Shown here: piece by piece, positions 7,467 through 17,069 of the stretch | Layout: each line of letters starts with the position of its first letter | Numbering within the stretch: position 1 is the first letter of the stretch | NCBI GenBank assembly: GCA_030065205.1 | Contig: JASJDN010000066.1 | Coordinates: 1-34,330, forward strand | From: Crocosphaera sp. | Lineage (GTDB): Bacteria; Cyanobacteriota; Cyanobacteriia; Cyanobacteriales; Microcystaceae | DNA: 34,330 nt | Reading direction: 5' to 3' | Position numbers and translations under genes: made by a program | Notes under the pieces: generated by a model | Databases searched by the model: none | What the model saw: only the letters and a program-made list of their open reading frames with translations | Told to the model about the DNA's origin: nothing

Positions 7467-10121
7467 TTAAAAATCATCAAAAATATCCAGTTGTTCAATC
7501 AAATCCGTTTGAGTTTTTATACTTTTATTCGGATTAACTTGAGTAATACCTTCTCGTAATCCTAGGGCAATTTTACTATGGGTTTCTATTTGATTCATCA
7601 CTTGTTTTGCCCGACTAATCACCGAAGCTGGTAAACCGGCTAATCTTCCCGCTTCAATACCATAGGATTTATCAGCACCACCCGATCTAACTTGATGTAA
7701 AAAGACAATTTCATGGGGTAATTCTTGTACAGTTACTTGGTAATTAGCCACATTAGAAAGAATAGAAGCCAGTTCATTTAATTCATGATAATGGGTAGCA
7801 AAAATCGTTCTTCCTTGTACTTCTGTAGCTAGATATTCTGCCACCGCCCAAGCAATAGAAAGTCCATCAAAAGTAGCGGTTCCTCGACCAATTTCATCTA
7901 ATAAAATTAAGGATTTTTCAGTGGCATGATTTAAAATATTTGCCGTTTCATTCATTTCCACCATAAACGTCGATTGTCCTGTGGCTAAATCATCCACCGC
8001 CCCCACACGGGTAAAAATGCGATCGCTAATGCCTAATTTTGCCTTTGTCGCGGGGACAAAACTACCAGTTTGGGCCATTAATTGAATCAGGCCAACTTGT
8101 CGTAAATAACAGCTTTTTCCACTGGCATTGGGACCGGTTAAAATGATTAAATCTGGGCTAGTTTCTTGTTCATTATTTCCCATATTGGTCGAGTTAGGAA
8201 CGAATAAACCTGCCCCTAAAGATTGTTCAACAACGGGATGCCTTCCGTCAACTATTTCGATTAAGCGACTGTCTAAAATTTCGGGGCAACAATAACCTTG
8301 AAAAACGGCAATTTCTGCAAAACCTGATAACACATCAATAGCAGCCACTGCTTTAGCTCTTTTACGAATTTGTTGGGCTTTTTCTGCTACTTTTAAGCGT
8401 AATTCTACGAAGATTTCGTACTCTAATTTATTAAGGTCATCCTGTGCGGTTAAAATGCGGGTTTCTCGTTCTTTTAATTCTGGGGTAATATAGCGTTCTT
8501 CGTTGGTTAAAGTTTGTTTTCTAACGTAATTATCGGGTGCCTGTTCGGCTTTATTACGAGGCATACTTAAATAATAACCAAACGTCTTATTATAACCTAC
8601 TTTTAAGTTAGAAACCCCTGTTCTTTCTCTCTCTGTAATTTCTAAATTAGCTAACCATTGACGGTCATCTTCTAACCGTTTTCGCATGGTGTCTAAATCC
8701 GCATTAATCCCATCTCGAATCACGCCACCATCTTTTAAATGTAACGGGGGGGATTCCACTAAATGATCGATAACATATTGACCTAATTTCTCTAAATCAG
8801 GAGGAACATTTTGTAAAGCTTTTAAATATAATGATTCACCTTGTAAGGCTAATTCTGCTAACTCTTTTAACTTGATCAAGGATTCTGCTAAGGATAATAA
8901 ATCCCTAGCGTTTGCTGTTCCTGCGCCCACTCTGCCACTAATTCTTTCTAAGTCATAAATACTCCGTAATAATTGTCGAATATCTTGCCGTAACGTAGGA
9001 TTATCAATCAACTCTTGTATGGTGTTTTGTCTAGCAGTAATTCCTTTAATACTTAATAAAGGTTCTAGTAACCAACGACGTAATGCACGACCGCCCATCG
9101 CTGTACAGGTGCGGTCTAACGCCCATAATAAAGACCCATGAAAACTGCCATCTCTGACGGTTTGAGTTATCTCTAAATTCCGTCGGGTTTGATAATCTAA
9201 AATAAGGAAATCAACTTGATTATAAGTGCGTAATAACTGTAAGGGAACTTGATGGGCTTTTTGAGTATCTTCGATGTATTCTAATAACCCACCGGCGGCA
9301 CGAATGGCTAAAGGTAAATGTTCACAACCAAACCCTTCTAAAGACCGAACTCGAAAGTTAATTAATAACTTACTTTTGGCTTCATTGAGAGTGAAAGGGG
9401 TTTGCGATCGCAGGGAATAACAAAAACAGTCGGGTAAGACATCAGCTAAATATTCAGACTTCTCACCAGGACGCAATAAACTATTAATATCAGGGGCATT
9501 AGTAGGGATTAAAATCTCTGCGGGTTGTAGCCTTAATAACTCTAAATTCAGATTAGTTAATTCTTTCGATTGAGTCGTAAAAAATTCCCCAGTCGAGATG
9601 TCCGCGTAAGACAGTCCCCAATGTTCCCCGGCAATCACAACGGCAGCTAAATAATTATTCCGTTTTGCTGATAACATTCCCTCATCGGTAAGGGTTCCTG
9701 GGGTCAAAAGTTTGGTGATTTTTCGCTCTACCATTCGCCCTTGTGCCGCTGCTTGTGCTGAGTCTTCAACTTGATCACAAATCGCCACAGCATAGCCTTT
9801 TTCTACTAATAAACGACTATAACGATCTAAAGCATGATGAGGAACCCCAGTCATGGCCACTCTACCGATTTCTTTGCCCCCTTCTTTGCTGGTTAACATT
9901 AACTCTAATTCTTGAGAAATAGTAACCGCATCTTGGAAAAAACATTCAAAAAAATCTCCGACTCGGTACAGTAATAAAGCGTTTGGATACTGTTGTTTAA
10001 CCGTGACATAATGCTGATACATTGGGGTTAATTTCTTAACCTCTAAAATGCCATAATCGGTATGAGGGGATTTACTGGTGGCAATATTAGGCGTAGGGTT
10101 TGACTCTGAATAACTGGACAT
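7467..10121 (-). CDS. mutS: DNA mismatch repair protein MutS (MutS1)
   Basis: This is an 884-residue MutS1, the mismatch-recognition ATPase. The mismatch-wedging motif GDFFECF is at 55-61 (F57, E59). The core, lever and clamp domains follow. The ABC-type ATPase has Walker A GPNASGKS (664-671), STFMVEM (717-723) and Walker [12 protein letters not shown] (738-748, with D742 and E743). The C-terminus ends in DIFDDF. Length and order are full for the family, with a cyanobacterium-like N-terminal extension of about 20 residues. No mutL is in the window. The start is 42 bp from a G-rich 8-nt tandem repeat that must lie in or near its promoter/leader. Confidence 0.97.
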   Translation of the reverse strand: MSSYSESNPTPNIATSKSPHTDYGILEVKKLTPMYQHYVTVKQQYPNALLLYRVGDFFECFFQDAVTISQELELMLTSKEGGKEIGRVAMTGVPHHALDRYSRLLVEKGYAVAICDQVEDSAQAAAQGRMVERKITKLLTPGTLTDEGMLSAKRNNYLAAVVIAGEHWGLSYADISTGEFFTTQSKELTNLNLELLRLQPAEILIPTNAPDINSLLRPGEKSEYLADVLPDCFCYSLRSQTPFTLNEAKSKLLINFRVRSLEGFGCEHLPLAIRAAGGLLEYIEDTQKAHQVPLQLLRTYNQVDFLILDYQTRRNLEITQTVRDGSFHGSLLWALDRTCTAMGGRALRRWLLEPLLSIKGITARQNTIQELIDNPTLRQDIRQLLRSIYDLERISGRVGAGTANARDLLSLAESLIKLKELAELALQGESLYLKALQNVPPDLEKLGQYVIDHLVESPPLHLKDGGVIRDGINADLDTMRKRLEDDRQWLANLEITERERTGVSNLKVGYNKTFGYYLSMPRNKAEQAPDNYVRKQTLTNEERYITPELKERETRILTAQDDLNKLEYEIFVELRLKVAEKAQQIRKRAKAVAAIDVLSGFAEIAVFQGYCCPEILDSRLIEIVDGRHPVVEQSLGAGLFVPNSTNMGNNEQETSPDLIILTGPNASGKSCYLRQVGLIQLMAQTGSFVPATKAKLGISDRIFTRVGAVDDLATGQSTFMVEMNETANILNHATEKSLILLDEIGRGTATFDGLSIAWAVAEYLATEVQGRTIFATHYHELNELASILSNVANYQVTVQELPHEIVFLHQVRSGGADKSYGIEAGRLAGLPASVISRAKQVMNQIETHSKIALGLREGITQVNPNKSIKTQTDLIEQLDIFDDF

Positions 10122-10162
10122 TGATAAGCTGTAAAATATATAAACTGCTGATGAAACTGACT

Positions 10163-10234
10163 GGGAGACGGGGAGACGGGGAGACGGGGAGACTGGGAGA
10201 CTGGGAGACTGGGAGACTGGGAGACTGGGAGAGG
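10163..10234. repeat. Tandem repeat of 8-nt unit GGGAGACN, about nine copies
   Basis: Three GGGAGACG units are followed by five GGGAGACT units and a degenerate ninth (GGGAGAGG). The units run head to tail without interruption, 42 bp upstream of the mutS ATG. Each unit contributes a GGG separated by 5 nt, which fits the G3+N1-7 pattern for a G-quadruplex on the plus strand, the template strand for mutS. Such short tandem repeats are common between cyanobacterial genes and vary in copy number. Confidence 0.95.
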
Positions 10235-10312
10235 ATTTACTACTTAGTAGCTGAACTTAATAATATATAGCAATTTTCATCTCAATAGACTAACGATTTC
10301 AATAAAAATTCC

Positions 10313-10340
10313 CCCCACACTCCCCACCCTTCCCACACTC
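10313..10340 (-). repeat. Dispersed G-rich 18-nt repeat, inverted copy
   Basis: Read on the minus strand, 10313-10330 matches the unit AGGGTGGGGAGTGTGGGA at 17 of 18 positions, and 10331-10340 is the truncated start of a second unit. The same unit occurs twice, in direct orientation, at 34246-34281. The gene-free stretch 10122-10449 otherwise holds only the 8-nt tandem repeat, a short palindrome CTACTTAGTAG near 10240 and AT-rich sequence. An open frame across this repeat on the minus strand is not credible as a gene. Confidence 0.85.
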
Positions 10341-10449
10341 ACTCAACTGAAATATTGATAAACCCAATTGAAAACTGCTATAGATATCTGAACCATTAAT
10401 TAAGTTAAGCCGGGGAGGCCGAAACCTCCCTGATGTCTCCCCCGAAATG

Positions 10450-10659
10450 TTAATCAATGGATATGGTTTGGGGACCACTACCGTTATCTTTGGTATGATC
10501 GCTATAAGCAAAGTCGGTCATTCCTTGCTCTTTTAGCCAGCTTTTTAAGGGATCTTCTGAAAGTTTAAGCTTGAGTGCGCCGGAAACCAGTCCCCCGGCA
10601 AAGGCGAGGGGTTGCTGCATAAATTCTTTGAAAATGGGCTGTAATTCATCGAGAAACAT
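10450..10659 (-). CDS. Small conserved cyanobacterial protein of unknown function
   Basis: The 69-residue protein has a strong Shine-Dalgarno sequence (AGGAGA, 6 nt before the ATG), which supports both the gene and the start. It begins MFLDELQPIFKEFMQQPLAF, then has a glycine-rich hydrophobic stretch (GGLVSGAL) and a charged second half with DPLKSWLKEQG. Short proteins of this kind are, to my memory, widespread in cyanobacteria as hypothetical proteins. The single hydrophobic segment is too weak to call a membrane helix. It follows the PAP/fibrillin-like gene by 53 bp on the same strand, so the two may be co-transcribed. Confidence 0.75.
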   Translation of the reverse strand: MFLDELQPIFKEFMQQPLAFAGGLVSGALKLKLSEDPLKSWLKEQGMTDFAYSDHTKDNGSGPQTISID

Positions 10660-10712
10660 GATAATTCTCCTGGCATAATTGAGATGTCCTTATAGATTGT
10701 AGCTAACTTCGC

Positions 10713-11291
10713 TCATCGTCCCCAAAGGGCTAAACCTCCCCCTCTTCCCCGTGCAGCGATTAAATTATCTTCTATTAAAAAGTAAGTAAAAAAGGCTTGT
10801 TTTTTCACTTTTTCTTCGTAAAATTTAGCTTCACTTTCTTTTCCACCACGGATTTTTCCCTGATATAAACGAAGATTACCAAGAGTAATAGATATCTGAG
10901 TAAAATCAAAGGCGAGGATATTTTTTGGGGGTAAAAATTTAGCTGGACCCGTTAATATCAGGTTTAATGCACCTAATTTAATGGCGTTTTCTAACGTACC
11001 TGATTGAGATAGGTTATCGAGATGATAAGTCAGTTCAATGGTAGCCCAACGGGGTAAATAACGTCCCGATCGCAAGACAACCCCGGCTCGATTTTGCGCT
11101 TGTTTAGTCCCTGTAATAAAACAAAGTCGCCAAGTCCCTTCTAATTGTTGGGGAGTATAAGTCGGTTTGGTTTGACGACTGGATTTTTCAGCAGCAACTA
11201 AAGCAATTACTAACTTATCAGCAGGGGGTTTTTCCTCTCTTTTTTTTAAGATCCAAGTAACCGCTTCTTGAAGACTTAATAGATAATTCAT
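10713..11291 (-). CDS. PAP/fibrillin-family (plastid-lipid-associated) protein
   Basis: The 192-residue protein shows the family pattern. A Leu-Glu-Gly-Thr-Trp-Arg-Leu strand with Phe-Ile-Thr-Gly opens the lipocalin-like barrel (residues 50-61), alternating beta strands fill the middle, and the C-terminal strand LIAARGRGGGLALWGR (177-192) matches the characteristic R-G-x-G-G-x-L-x-L ending. There is no signal peptide, so it is likely cytoplasmic or thylakoid-associated. In plants and cyanobacteria these proteins bind lipids or prenylquinones and protect photosynthetic membranes under stress. The ligand here is unknown. It probably forms a small operon with the downstream 69-residue gene. Confidence 0.65.
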   Translation of the reverse strand: MNYLLSLQEAVTWILKKREEKPPADKLVIALVAAEKSSRQTKPTYTPQQLEGTWRLCFITGTKQAQNRAGVVLRSGRYLPRWATIELTYHLDNLSQSGTLENAIKLGALNLILTGPAKFLPPKNILAFDFTQISITLGNLRLYQGKIRGGKESEAKFYEEKVKKQAFFTYFLIEDNLIAARGRGGGLALWGR

Positions 11292-11348
11292 AAGTTGATT
11301 AGTCTGAGAAACTGTTTGTTAAAGTAACATTAAAAACCAGTTTTGTAC

Positions 11349-11405
11349 GGTGGGCAAAGTTTTCTACTTTACAGGTTGTTTAGATAAATTTCTGATTTGC
11401 CCACC
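11349..11405. repeat. Inverted repeat GGTGGGCAAA / TTTGCCCACC
   Basis: GGTGGGCAAA at 11349-11358 is matched exactly by TTTGCCCACC at 11396-11405 with 37 nt between them. It lies between the glycan operon end and the PAP-like gene. It may be a small non-autonomous element remnant or a terminator-like structure; no long U-tract follows either arm. Confidence 0.6.
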
Positions 11406-11433
11406 CTACCATCTTAAAAGTTTGTTGATAAAT

Positions 11434-11465
11434 AGTCTCTAAGTTTGGAATAAGAAAAAGAGACT
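11434..11465. terminator. Inverted repeat just after the last gene of the glycan operon
   Basis: AGTCTCT at 11434-11440 and AGAGACT at 11459-11465 form a 7-bp stem with an 18-nt loop, starting 11 nt after the operon's last stop codon. It is placed like a terminator, but the U-rich tail on the minus strand is weak; on the plus strand it is followed by TTTTGTTT. Confidence 0.35.
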
Positions 11466-11475
11466 TTTGTTTAAA

Positions 11476-14400
11476 TTAGATTATTCTAGCAATTATTTGT
11501 TCATAGGAACGATACAAGGTACGATAATCATAATTTTTGGCGAAAATCAAGGCATTGGCTCCAATTTTTTGCTGCTTCTCCTGATCATTTACCAATTCAG
11601 CGATTAAATGGGTATATTCATCCAGGCGATCGCAGATTATCCCTTCTTTACCAGACTCCACAGGATAGCCTCTAAAGGCAATCTTAGTCCCTAAAACCAC
11701 TTTTCCGTAAGCCATTGCTTCAACGGTTTTTAAGGAGGTTCCTGTGCCTGACAGAATGGGTGATACGATCAAAGCTGCACTATTATATAACATTGAAAGT
11801 TCTTGGTCTGTCACTTTTCCAAGAGCAATAAAATTATTATTTTCTTCAGGTTGCCAACAACTTCCCACCACCACAAATTGACAGGCAATCTCAGGATAAT
11901 CAGTTAAAAATTTAACGCCTATCTGTTGAATAATTTTAACAGCTTCTATATTAGGTTCATGTTGACTACCAACAAAGAAGCAAAAAGGTTTCTTTATCTG
12001 GGAAAACGTTGTTTCTAATACTAACTTATTTGCCATATTTTGCTCTAAATTTACTGGATTAGGAACCACAATAGGTGACAGTTGATATTGCTTTAAAAAT
12101 CCTTGATCATCATCAGACACACAGATAAGATGTTCTGCTTTTTCTAAGGCTTTAATTTCTTCGCTTAACGTGATTTTTCCGATTACCGTTTTTTCATCAA
12201 GTTGTTGAGCTAAAATATCATGAGCAGTGATTACTAATTGGGTTTTATATTGCTCACAAATATCTGCCACTGTTAATGCCCAAAAAGGATATTCTAAGAT
12301 AACAGTATCTGCCCATTCTGCTATGGTTTTGACAGAGTTAATAAACCCTGAATCAAAGCGATATTGATAGTAAATCCAAGGTAACCAATGGTCTAAGGTT
12401 TCAGAATCTTCTAGATTTTTATCTATTTTTTCTACATCAAAAACCAACCCATCAAACCATGATTGATAAGCATCTTTATAAAGTTCATTCACTAAACAAT
12501 AGTCTTGATAAGACTGCTGATAATAAGTGTAATGAACCTCATCTTGTCTAAAATCTTTTGCTTCTCCTGTCGTAAATAACCAAACCTGATACGATCGAGA
12601 TTTTAAATAATCAATCAATAACCCAACTCGTTTACTTGCTCCACTTTTTCGCTCTAAAATATCTCCCCAAGGATATAAAATAGCGATTTTTTTACCCGTT
12701 GCTTCTAAAGATATAGCCTTTTCATTTAGTAAAGACTTAAACACTTGATCCATTGTTTGAGAATAATCACTTGTACTTAATTTATAATCTACAGAAATTA
12801 CATATCCTTGAGGGTTGCTTGCAGTTTCTTTTATTTTTTCCAGTTCATATTGATGATGAAAAATTAAGGCATCACATTGATTCAATAATTGACATTCTAG
12901 TTGATAGTCATCTTCATTAATATCCCGATGATTATTCACAGCATATTGATAAGCAAGAATCTCAGGAACTTCACAAATTATTGAAGATTCTGTTATATTA
13001 AATCGGTTAATAATACTATAACTAACAATAGAATTTAGAAAGATAACATCAAATTGATTCGTTTGTAATAATTGACTTAACTCTGATGGAATACTTAAAT
13101 GATATCGCTCAACTAAATCTCTTTTTAAGCTATTTTTTTGTTCTAAAACTTCTTGTATATATTCTTTAGGGTTAATATTGTAAGGAAAAACATCAGTTTG
13201 GCTATAATTAACAATCCATCTTTGTTTGATCTTAACAGAAAATTCTTGAAACAGTTTATCAATTACTGGATAAACTTGATGATAGAAGGGTTCATAATTC
13301 TCACCTTTTCGTTCTTGTTTATTCGTAAAAAATAATCCATAAATCTCATAACCACAAAGTCCTAAATATTCAAGATAATTAAGATATGAAGGATCAATGG
13401 TTTCTTGATCTAATAAAAAGTCACTCTCGATAACTAAAAGAATTTTGGGAACTGACTGAGGTATGTTATTAGAAACTATTTCATGATTAGTATTAATTTC
13501 TGATTGATTAGATTCTGTAGCATCAACATTAATATTATCCTTATTTGATAATAAAATTTTGACTAAATTATCGGGAGAATTTTGTTCCAACCATCCTTGA
13601 GAAAATCTTTTTGCTGCATCTGAAAAATTATCTAAATTTTCAACAACTTCAATCACTTTATTAGGAATTTCATCAGGATTTCGATAAAAACTTGCTCTTG
13701 ATGAATCTACTTGCTTTGCTAACCAACTATTTTCAGGAACAATTACGGGTTTTCCTGCTGCTAAAGCTTCAGTTAATACCCCTGAAGTACGGAAACGATA
13801 ACTATTAGGATCATAAGGTAAAATTAAAGCATCTGCTTCTGCTAAAAGTTGGTAATAATCATCAGCAGACATGGCATTTTTAATTAATGTTACTTTACTA
13901 TCTGGATATCTTTCTAAAGCTAAACGTGCTTGAGGAATTATCCCTTCTCCTCCTTCAATACTAAAATTAGATTGAATGGTTAATTTAATTTTTTCGGGTT
14001 GAATATAATCTCTCCATAATGATTCGACAATATTCGGTAAATATTGATAGCCTTTCTCTGGTCTTGCATCCCCTAAATAACCAAAATGAATCGGTTTATC
14101 TTTATCTAATTTTTGTTTTATTTTTTGTAATTTTTCTTGTCTAAAAGGAATAGGTATTTTGTATAATTTCACCTCACTTAAACTATTATAGCGTTGAATT
14201 AAATCATCAGTATCGGTATAAAATTGTATTTTGTTTGGCCATAATTGAGATTGAATACAGTTATCAAAAATTGCTTTTAAACCCATTCCTGGTGCATAAA
14301 CCACCAACGGATCATCAATATCCCGACGTAATAAAATATGGAATCTGGGCATCTTAGATAAGTGAGTAGAAGCTAAATAGTGATAAACTTCTTCCACTTG

Positions 14401-15033
14401 ATAAATACCAATAGTATGAATAAAAATTTCATCCTCTGAACTGAGTTTTATCCCTTTTAAAACCTTGGATAAAGTATATTTAAAGGTTTCATGTTTTGGA
14501 GTTAATACCTTAATCAATGCCTGATTAATTTTTCTAAAAAATACAGTGACTATATACCTAACTAATCCCCAGATAATCTTAAAGATTCCCCATAAGGTAT
14601 TAGATAAAGGAATAGAACGCAATAAGTTAATATCTTGTTGTATCCAGTTTAATAATCTTGACGTGCTTCCTTGAATTTTTTCTAAAAGAACCTTGAGTTT
14701 AGGTTGAGTTAATTCTAAATATCTTAAGTAGAATTGAAATTTATTGTTAAGTTTGTGTGATAACTTGTCTATAGGATTATTTTGTAAAAAGTCAAAAAAC
14801 TCTAAAATTTTAGTTTGTTTCTTTGAAGAAACTGGGTGATCAAACCAATCAACTTCAAAAGCTGAAATTACTTGAATATTGTCAGGATATAATGAACTTG
14901 GAAATGCCTTATTAGCAATAATCATCGGTTCATATCCTTGTCTAGCTGCTGCTTCAGCAACGGATAGACTACATTCGTAATGATGTCCTTGAAGATTGCA
15001 TAGGGAGTGATCAATAATAATAAATTTTTTCAT
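11476..15033 (-). CDS. Large multidomain glycosyltransferase (two GT4-like halves with a partial third between)
   Basis: This is a 1185-residue protein and the last gene of the glycan operon. Residues 1-500 form a GT-B enzyme: N-domain from KKFIIIDHS with GHHYECS, then the C-domain with FGYLGDARPEKGY (about 317-329) and a donor-site region ADALILPYDP...TSGVLTEALAAGKPVIV. Residues about 528-750 look like a GT-B N-domain without a clear partner C-domain. Residues about 781-1185 form another GT4-like enzyme (KKIAILYPWGD; FFVGSQHEPN at 1020-1029; SPILSGTGTSLKTVEAMAYG). A hydrophobic/amphipathic stretch at about 147-170 may attach it to the membrane. It likely adds more than one sugar to the glycan; donors and acceptors cannot be read from sequence. 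It could also be an old fusion of separate transferases. Confidence 0.85.
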   Translation of the reverse strand: MKKFIIIDHSLCNLQGHHYECSLSVAEAAARQGYEPMIIANKAFPSSLYPDNIQVISAFEVDWFDHPVSSKKQTKILEFFDFLQNNPIDKLSHKLNNKFQFYLRYLELTQPKLKVLLEKIQGSTSRLLNWIQQDINLLRSIPLSNTLWGIFKIIWGLVRYIVTVFFRKINQALIKVLTPKHETFKYTLSKVLKGIKLSSEDEIFIHTIGIYQVEEVYHYLASTHLSKMPRFHILLRRDIDDPLVVYAPGMGLKAIFDNCIQSQLWPNKIQFYTDTDDLIQRYNSLSEVKLYKIPIPFRQEKLQKIKQKLDKDKPIHFGYLGDARPEKGYQYLPNIVESLWRDYIQPEKIKLTIQSNFSIEGGEGIIPQARLALERYPDSKVTLIKNAMSADDYYQLLAEADALILPYDPNSYRFRTSGVLTEALAAGKPVIVPENSWLAKQVDSSRASFYRNPDEIPNKVIEVVENLDNFSDAAKRFSQGWLEQNSPDNLVKILLSNKDNINVDATESNQSEINTNHEIVSNNIPQSVPKILLVIESDFLLDQETIDPSYLNYLEYLGLCGYEIYGLFFTNKQERKGENYEPFYHQVYPVIDKLFQEFSVKIKQRWIVNYSQTDVFPYNINPKEYIQEVLEQKNSLKRDLVERYHLSIPSELSQLLQTNQFDVIFLNSIVSYSIINRFNITESSIICEVPEILAYQYAVNNHRDINEDDYQLECQLLNQCDALIFHHQYELEKIKETASNPQGYVISVDYKLSTSDYSQTMDQVFKSLLNEKAISLEATGKKIAILYPWGDILERKSGASKRVGLLIDYLKSRSYQVWLFTTGEAKDFRQDEVHYTYYQQSYQDYCLVNELYKDAYQSWFDGLVFDVEKIDKNLEDSETLDHWLPWIYYQYRFDSGFINSVKTIAEWADTVILEYPFWALTVADICEQYKTQLVITAHDILAQQLDEKTVIGKITLSEEIKALEKAEHLICVSDDDQGFLKQYQLSPIVVPNPVNLEQNMANKLVLETTFSQIKKPFCFFVGSQHEPNIEAVKIIQQIGVKFLTDYPEIACQFVVVGSCWQPEENNNFIALGKVTDQELSMLYNSAALIVSPILSGTGTSLKTVEAMAYGKVVLGTKIAFRGYPVESGKEGIICDRLDEYTHLIAELVNDQEKQQKIGANALIFAKNYDYRTLYRSYEQIIARII

Positions 15034-15074
15034 AATTTGCGATATATTTATAGAGTTTGATATTAAATGACAAT

Positions 15075-17000
15075 TTATTTTGAAACTAACTTCATTGAAT
15101 CAGCAAAAAATAATTTACCATGATAGCCATCGTATTTGAGAGGAAGATGTTGTCCACAGGCACCAACAATGCCATTTTTTTGAGGAAATAAGTTTTTCTT
15201 AGCTATTATCCATAGTCCATCCCAACTTTGACTTGATTGTTTAGATGTTGTTTCTTGATTAGGATTAAGTAAAGCATTTTTACTCATTATTGTAGTACCA
15301 ACAGTCAAACTATCTAATGCTTTATAGAAAGGTTGAAACCCACTTTCAAGCATTTCTTGTGAATTGAGATCAGTAGAAGAAGGAAGAATCTCATGTTTAA
15401 AATCACTAATGCGGATATTAGGTAAATAAGTCCTGTTAATTACATCGTCTGTCACTAAATTAATAGAAGAACCTCGACTATTATAAAAGTAAATCGCTTC
15501 TGTATCAGTCGGACAATATATTTGTGAAAATTTAGGTTGAGAACTAAGAACTTTAGTCATTATCGTTCCTATAGTAACCAGCAAAACTAACCCAACTGTA
15601 AAAATAGCTAAAAGAGAAGAGACATCCTGAGATTGACTTATTCTTTTAGGTAAAAAAGTTGAGAAACAATTAATAATAAAAGCTAACCCTAAAGCTGGAA
15701 AAAGTGCAAGAAAGGGAATCGTTGTTGCATAAACTCGGATTCCTGCATCCCAAGGAGGAACAAATGGCAAAGACAATAAAATACCTAATAATCCAGTTAA
15801 TATAAAAGATGGAATTAGGATTTTCCGTTGACGATAAAAGTTAAAAAAACTAAGGAGACTAAGAACCTGTAACAGAATTAGAATTTGAGGACTTCTTATA
15901 AAAGAAAAAAGAAAACCATCCTTAAAAAATTCTTGACTAGCACGCCAAAAGCTTCTAACTAATACTAAAGGGTCAGCCCATATTGCTTGAAATGCTAGGC
16001 GATAAATTTCTTTATTATCTACTATATTTGGATAATCTTCATGAAAAGAAACCCAACTACCTTCAACTGCCATCCCATATAAAACGACTGCAAAATTGCC
16101 ATTAGGTTCAGCCCCAGGAAAAGCAACCAGTTTAAAGATTAAAGAATTAATAAAAAATCCTAAAAAAATAACAGTAAATTCACTCATCAAAAAGTTCAAA
16201 GAAAGCTGAGATTTATGACGAAATATCCAAGCTCCTAACAAAGCAAAAGCGGGTAAAATAAAGTAGGTTCCTGCACGAATATTTAAGCCTAATGTGAGGA
16301 TCAAAAGACCACCTAACCACCACATTTTTTCTTCACGTTGTAAACCTCGCCATAACATGGTTAAGCCAACTACTCCAAACGCAAACCCTAAATTTTCTGT
16401 GCCTACAGAACCAATAAAAGGTTTAATGAATACGAAAATTACTGTTAACACTAAAACCCCGGAAGCTGTACCATGACTAAATTGAACTTCACGGGCTAAA
16501 AAAAAGCAACTAATTGCTATTAATAAAACAATAATGGTAATAGTAAGCTGCAAATTTTGTTGAGTTAATCCTAATACAGTTCCTATAGCTGCATGAGATA
16601 AAGGTCGCCAAGAACCGACAGGATGAAATGGTTGACCTTCTAAGAGCTTCAAACTGCTTATATAATAAAAATTAGTATCATTAAAAGGAAACAGACCAAT
16701 CAATGTATAGTAACCAGCCAAATTATGCCATAGTCCTGCTAGTTGTCCAGCAAATAAAGTTAGAGTAGCCGTAAAACTTGTGAAAATTCCTAGCCAACCA
16801 TTAGGTAAATAAGCTAAATATAAGAAAGTAAAACTAATAATAATAAAAATAGTTAAATGATTGGTTACTAAAAAAATTTGATTAATGGTTTCAGGGAGTC
16901 CTAAAAATAGAATTAAGTAATACCAGCTTATGCTAATAATTAATATAATGAGAAGTAAATATATTTGAGGAATCTTGAAGGATAGTTTTTTAAGTTTCAT
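15075..17000 (-). CDS. Polytopic membrane protein, possible GT-C-type glycosyltransferase
   Basis: The 641-residue protein has roughly a dozen hydrophobic helices over residues 10-480 and a hydrophilic C-terminal domain of about 150 residues, probably extracytoplasmic. Its first large loop contains FNDTNFYY followed some 20 residues later by SWRPL, an arrangement seen in GT-C enzymes, where an acidic residue in the first loop is catalytic. GT-C enzymes use polyprenyl-phosphate sugars on the outer face of the membrane. The neighbouring upstream gene encodes a similar protein. It follows that gene by 69 bp and is followed by the large GT after 41 bp. It is not a clear Wzx or Wzy, but a polymerase-like role cannot be excluded. 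Confidence 0.6.
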   Translation of the reverse strand: MKLKKLSFKIPQIYLLLIILIISISWYYLILFLGLPETINQIFLVTNHLTIFIIISFTFLYLAYLPNGWLGIFTSFTATLTLFAGQLAGLWHNLAGYYTLIGLFPFNDTNFYYISSLKLLEGQPFHPVGSWRPLSHAAIGTVLGLTQQNLQLTITIIVLLIAISCFFLAREVQFSHGTASGVLVLTVIFVFIKPFIGSVGTENLGFAFGVVGLTMLWRGLQREEKMWWLGGLLILTLGLNIRAGTYFILPAFALLGAWIFRHKSQLSLNFLMSEFTVIFLGFFINSLIFKLVAFPGAEPNGNFAVVLYGMAVEGSWVSFHEDYPNIVDNKEIYRLAFQAIWADPLVLVRSFWRASQEFFKDGFLFSFIRSPQILILLQVLSLLSFFNFYRQRKILIPSFILTGLLGILLSLPFVPPWDAGIRVYATTIPFLALFPALGLAFIINCFSTFLPKRISQSQDVSSLLAIFTVGLVLLVTIGTIMTKVLSSQPKFSQIYCPTDTEAIYFYNSRGSSINLVTDDVINRTYLPNIRISDFKHEILPSSTDLNSQEMLESGFQPFYKALDSLTVGTTIMSKNALLNPNQETTSKQSSQSWDGLWIIAKKNLFPQKNGIVGACGQHLPLKYDGYHGKLFFADSMKLVSK

Positions 17001-17069
17001 TTTTTATGCTACATATTTAAAATTCAACAATATCTTTTTCTGATTGAGAGTTTTATAAATAAAGTCAAC

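Noticed and set aside
10163..10234. CRISPR array
   Set aside because: Units are only 8 nt and contiguous, with no spacers and no cas genes nearby.
10299..10511. Minus-strand 70-codon open frame
   Set aside because: It lies across the G-rich dispersed repeat and overlaps the well-supported 69-residue gene in another frame, with low-complexity translation.
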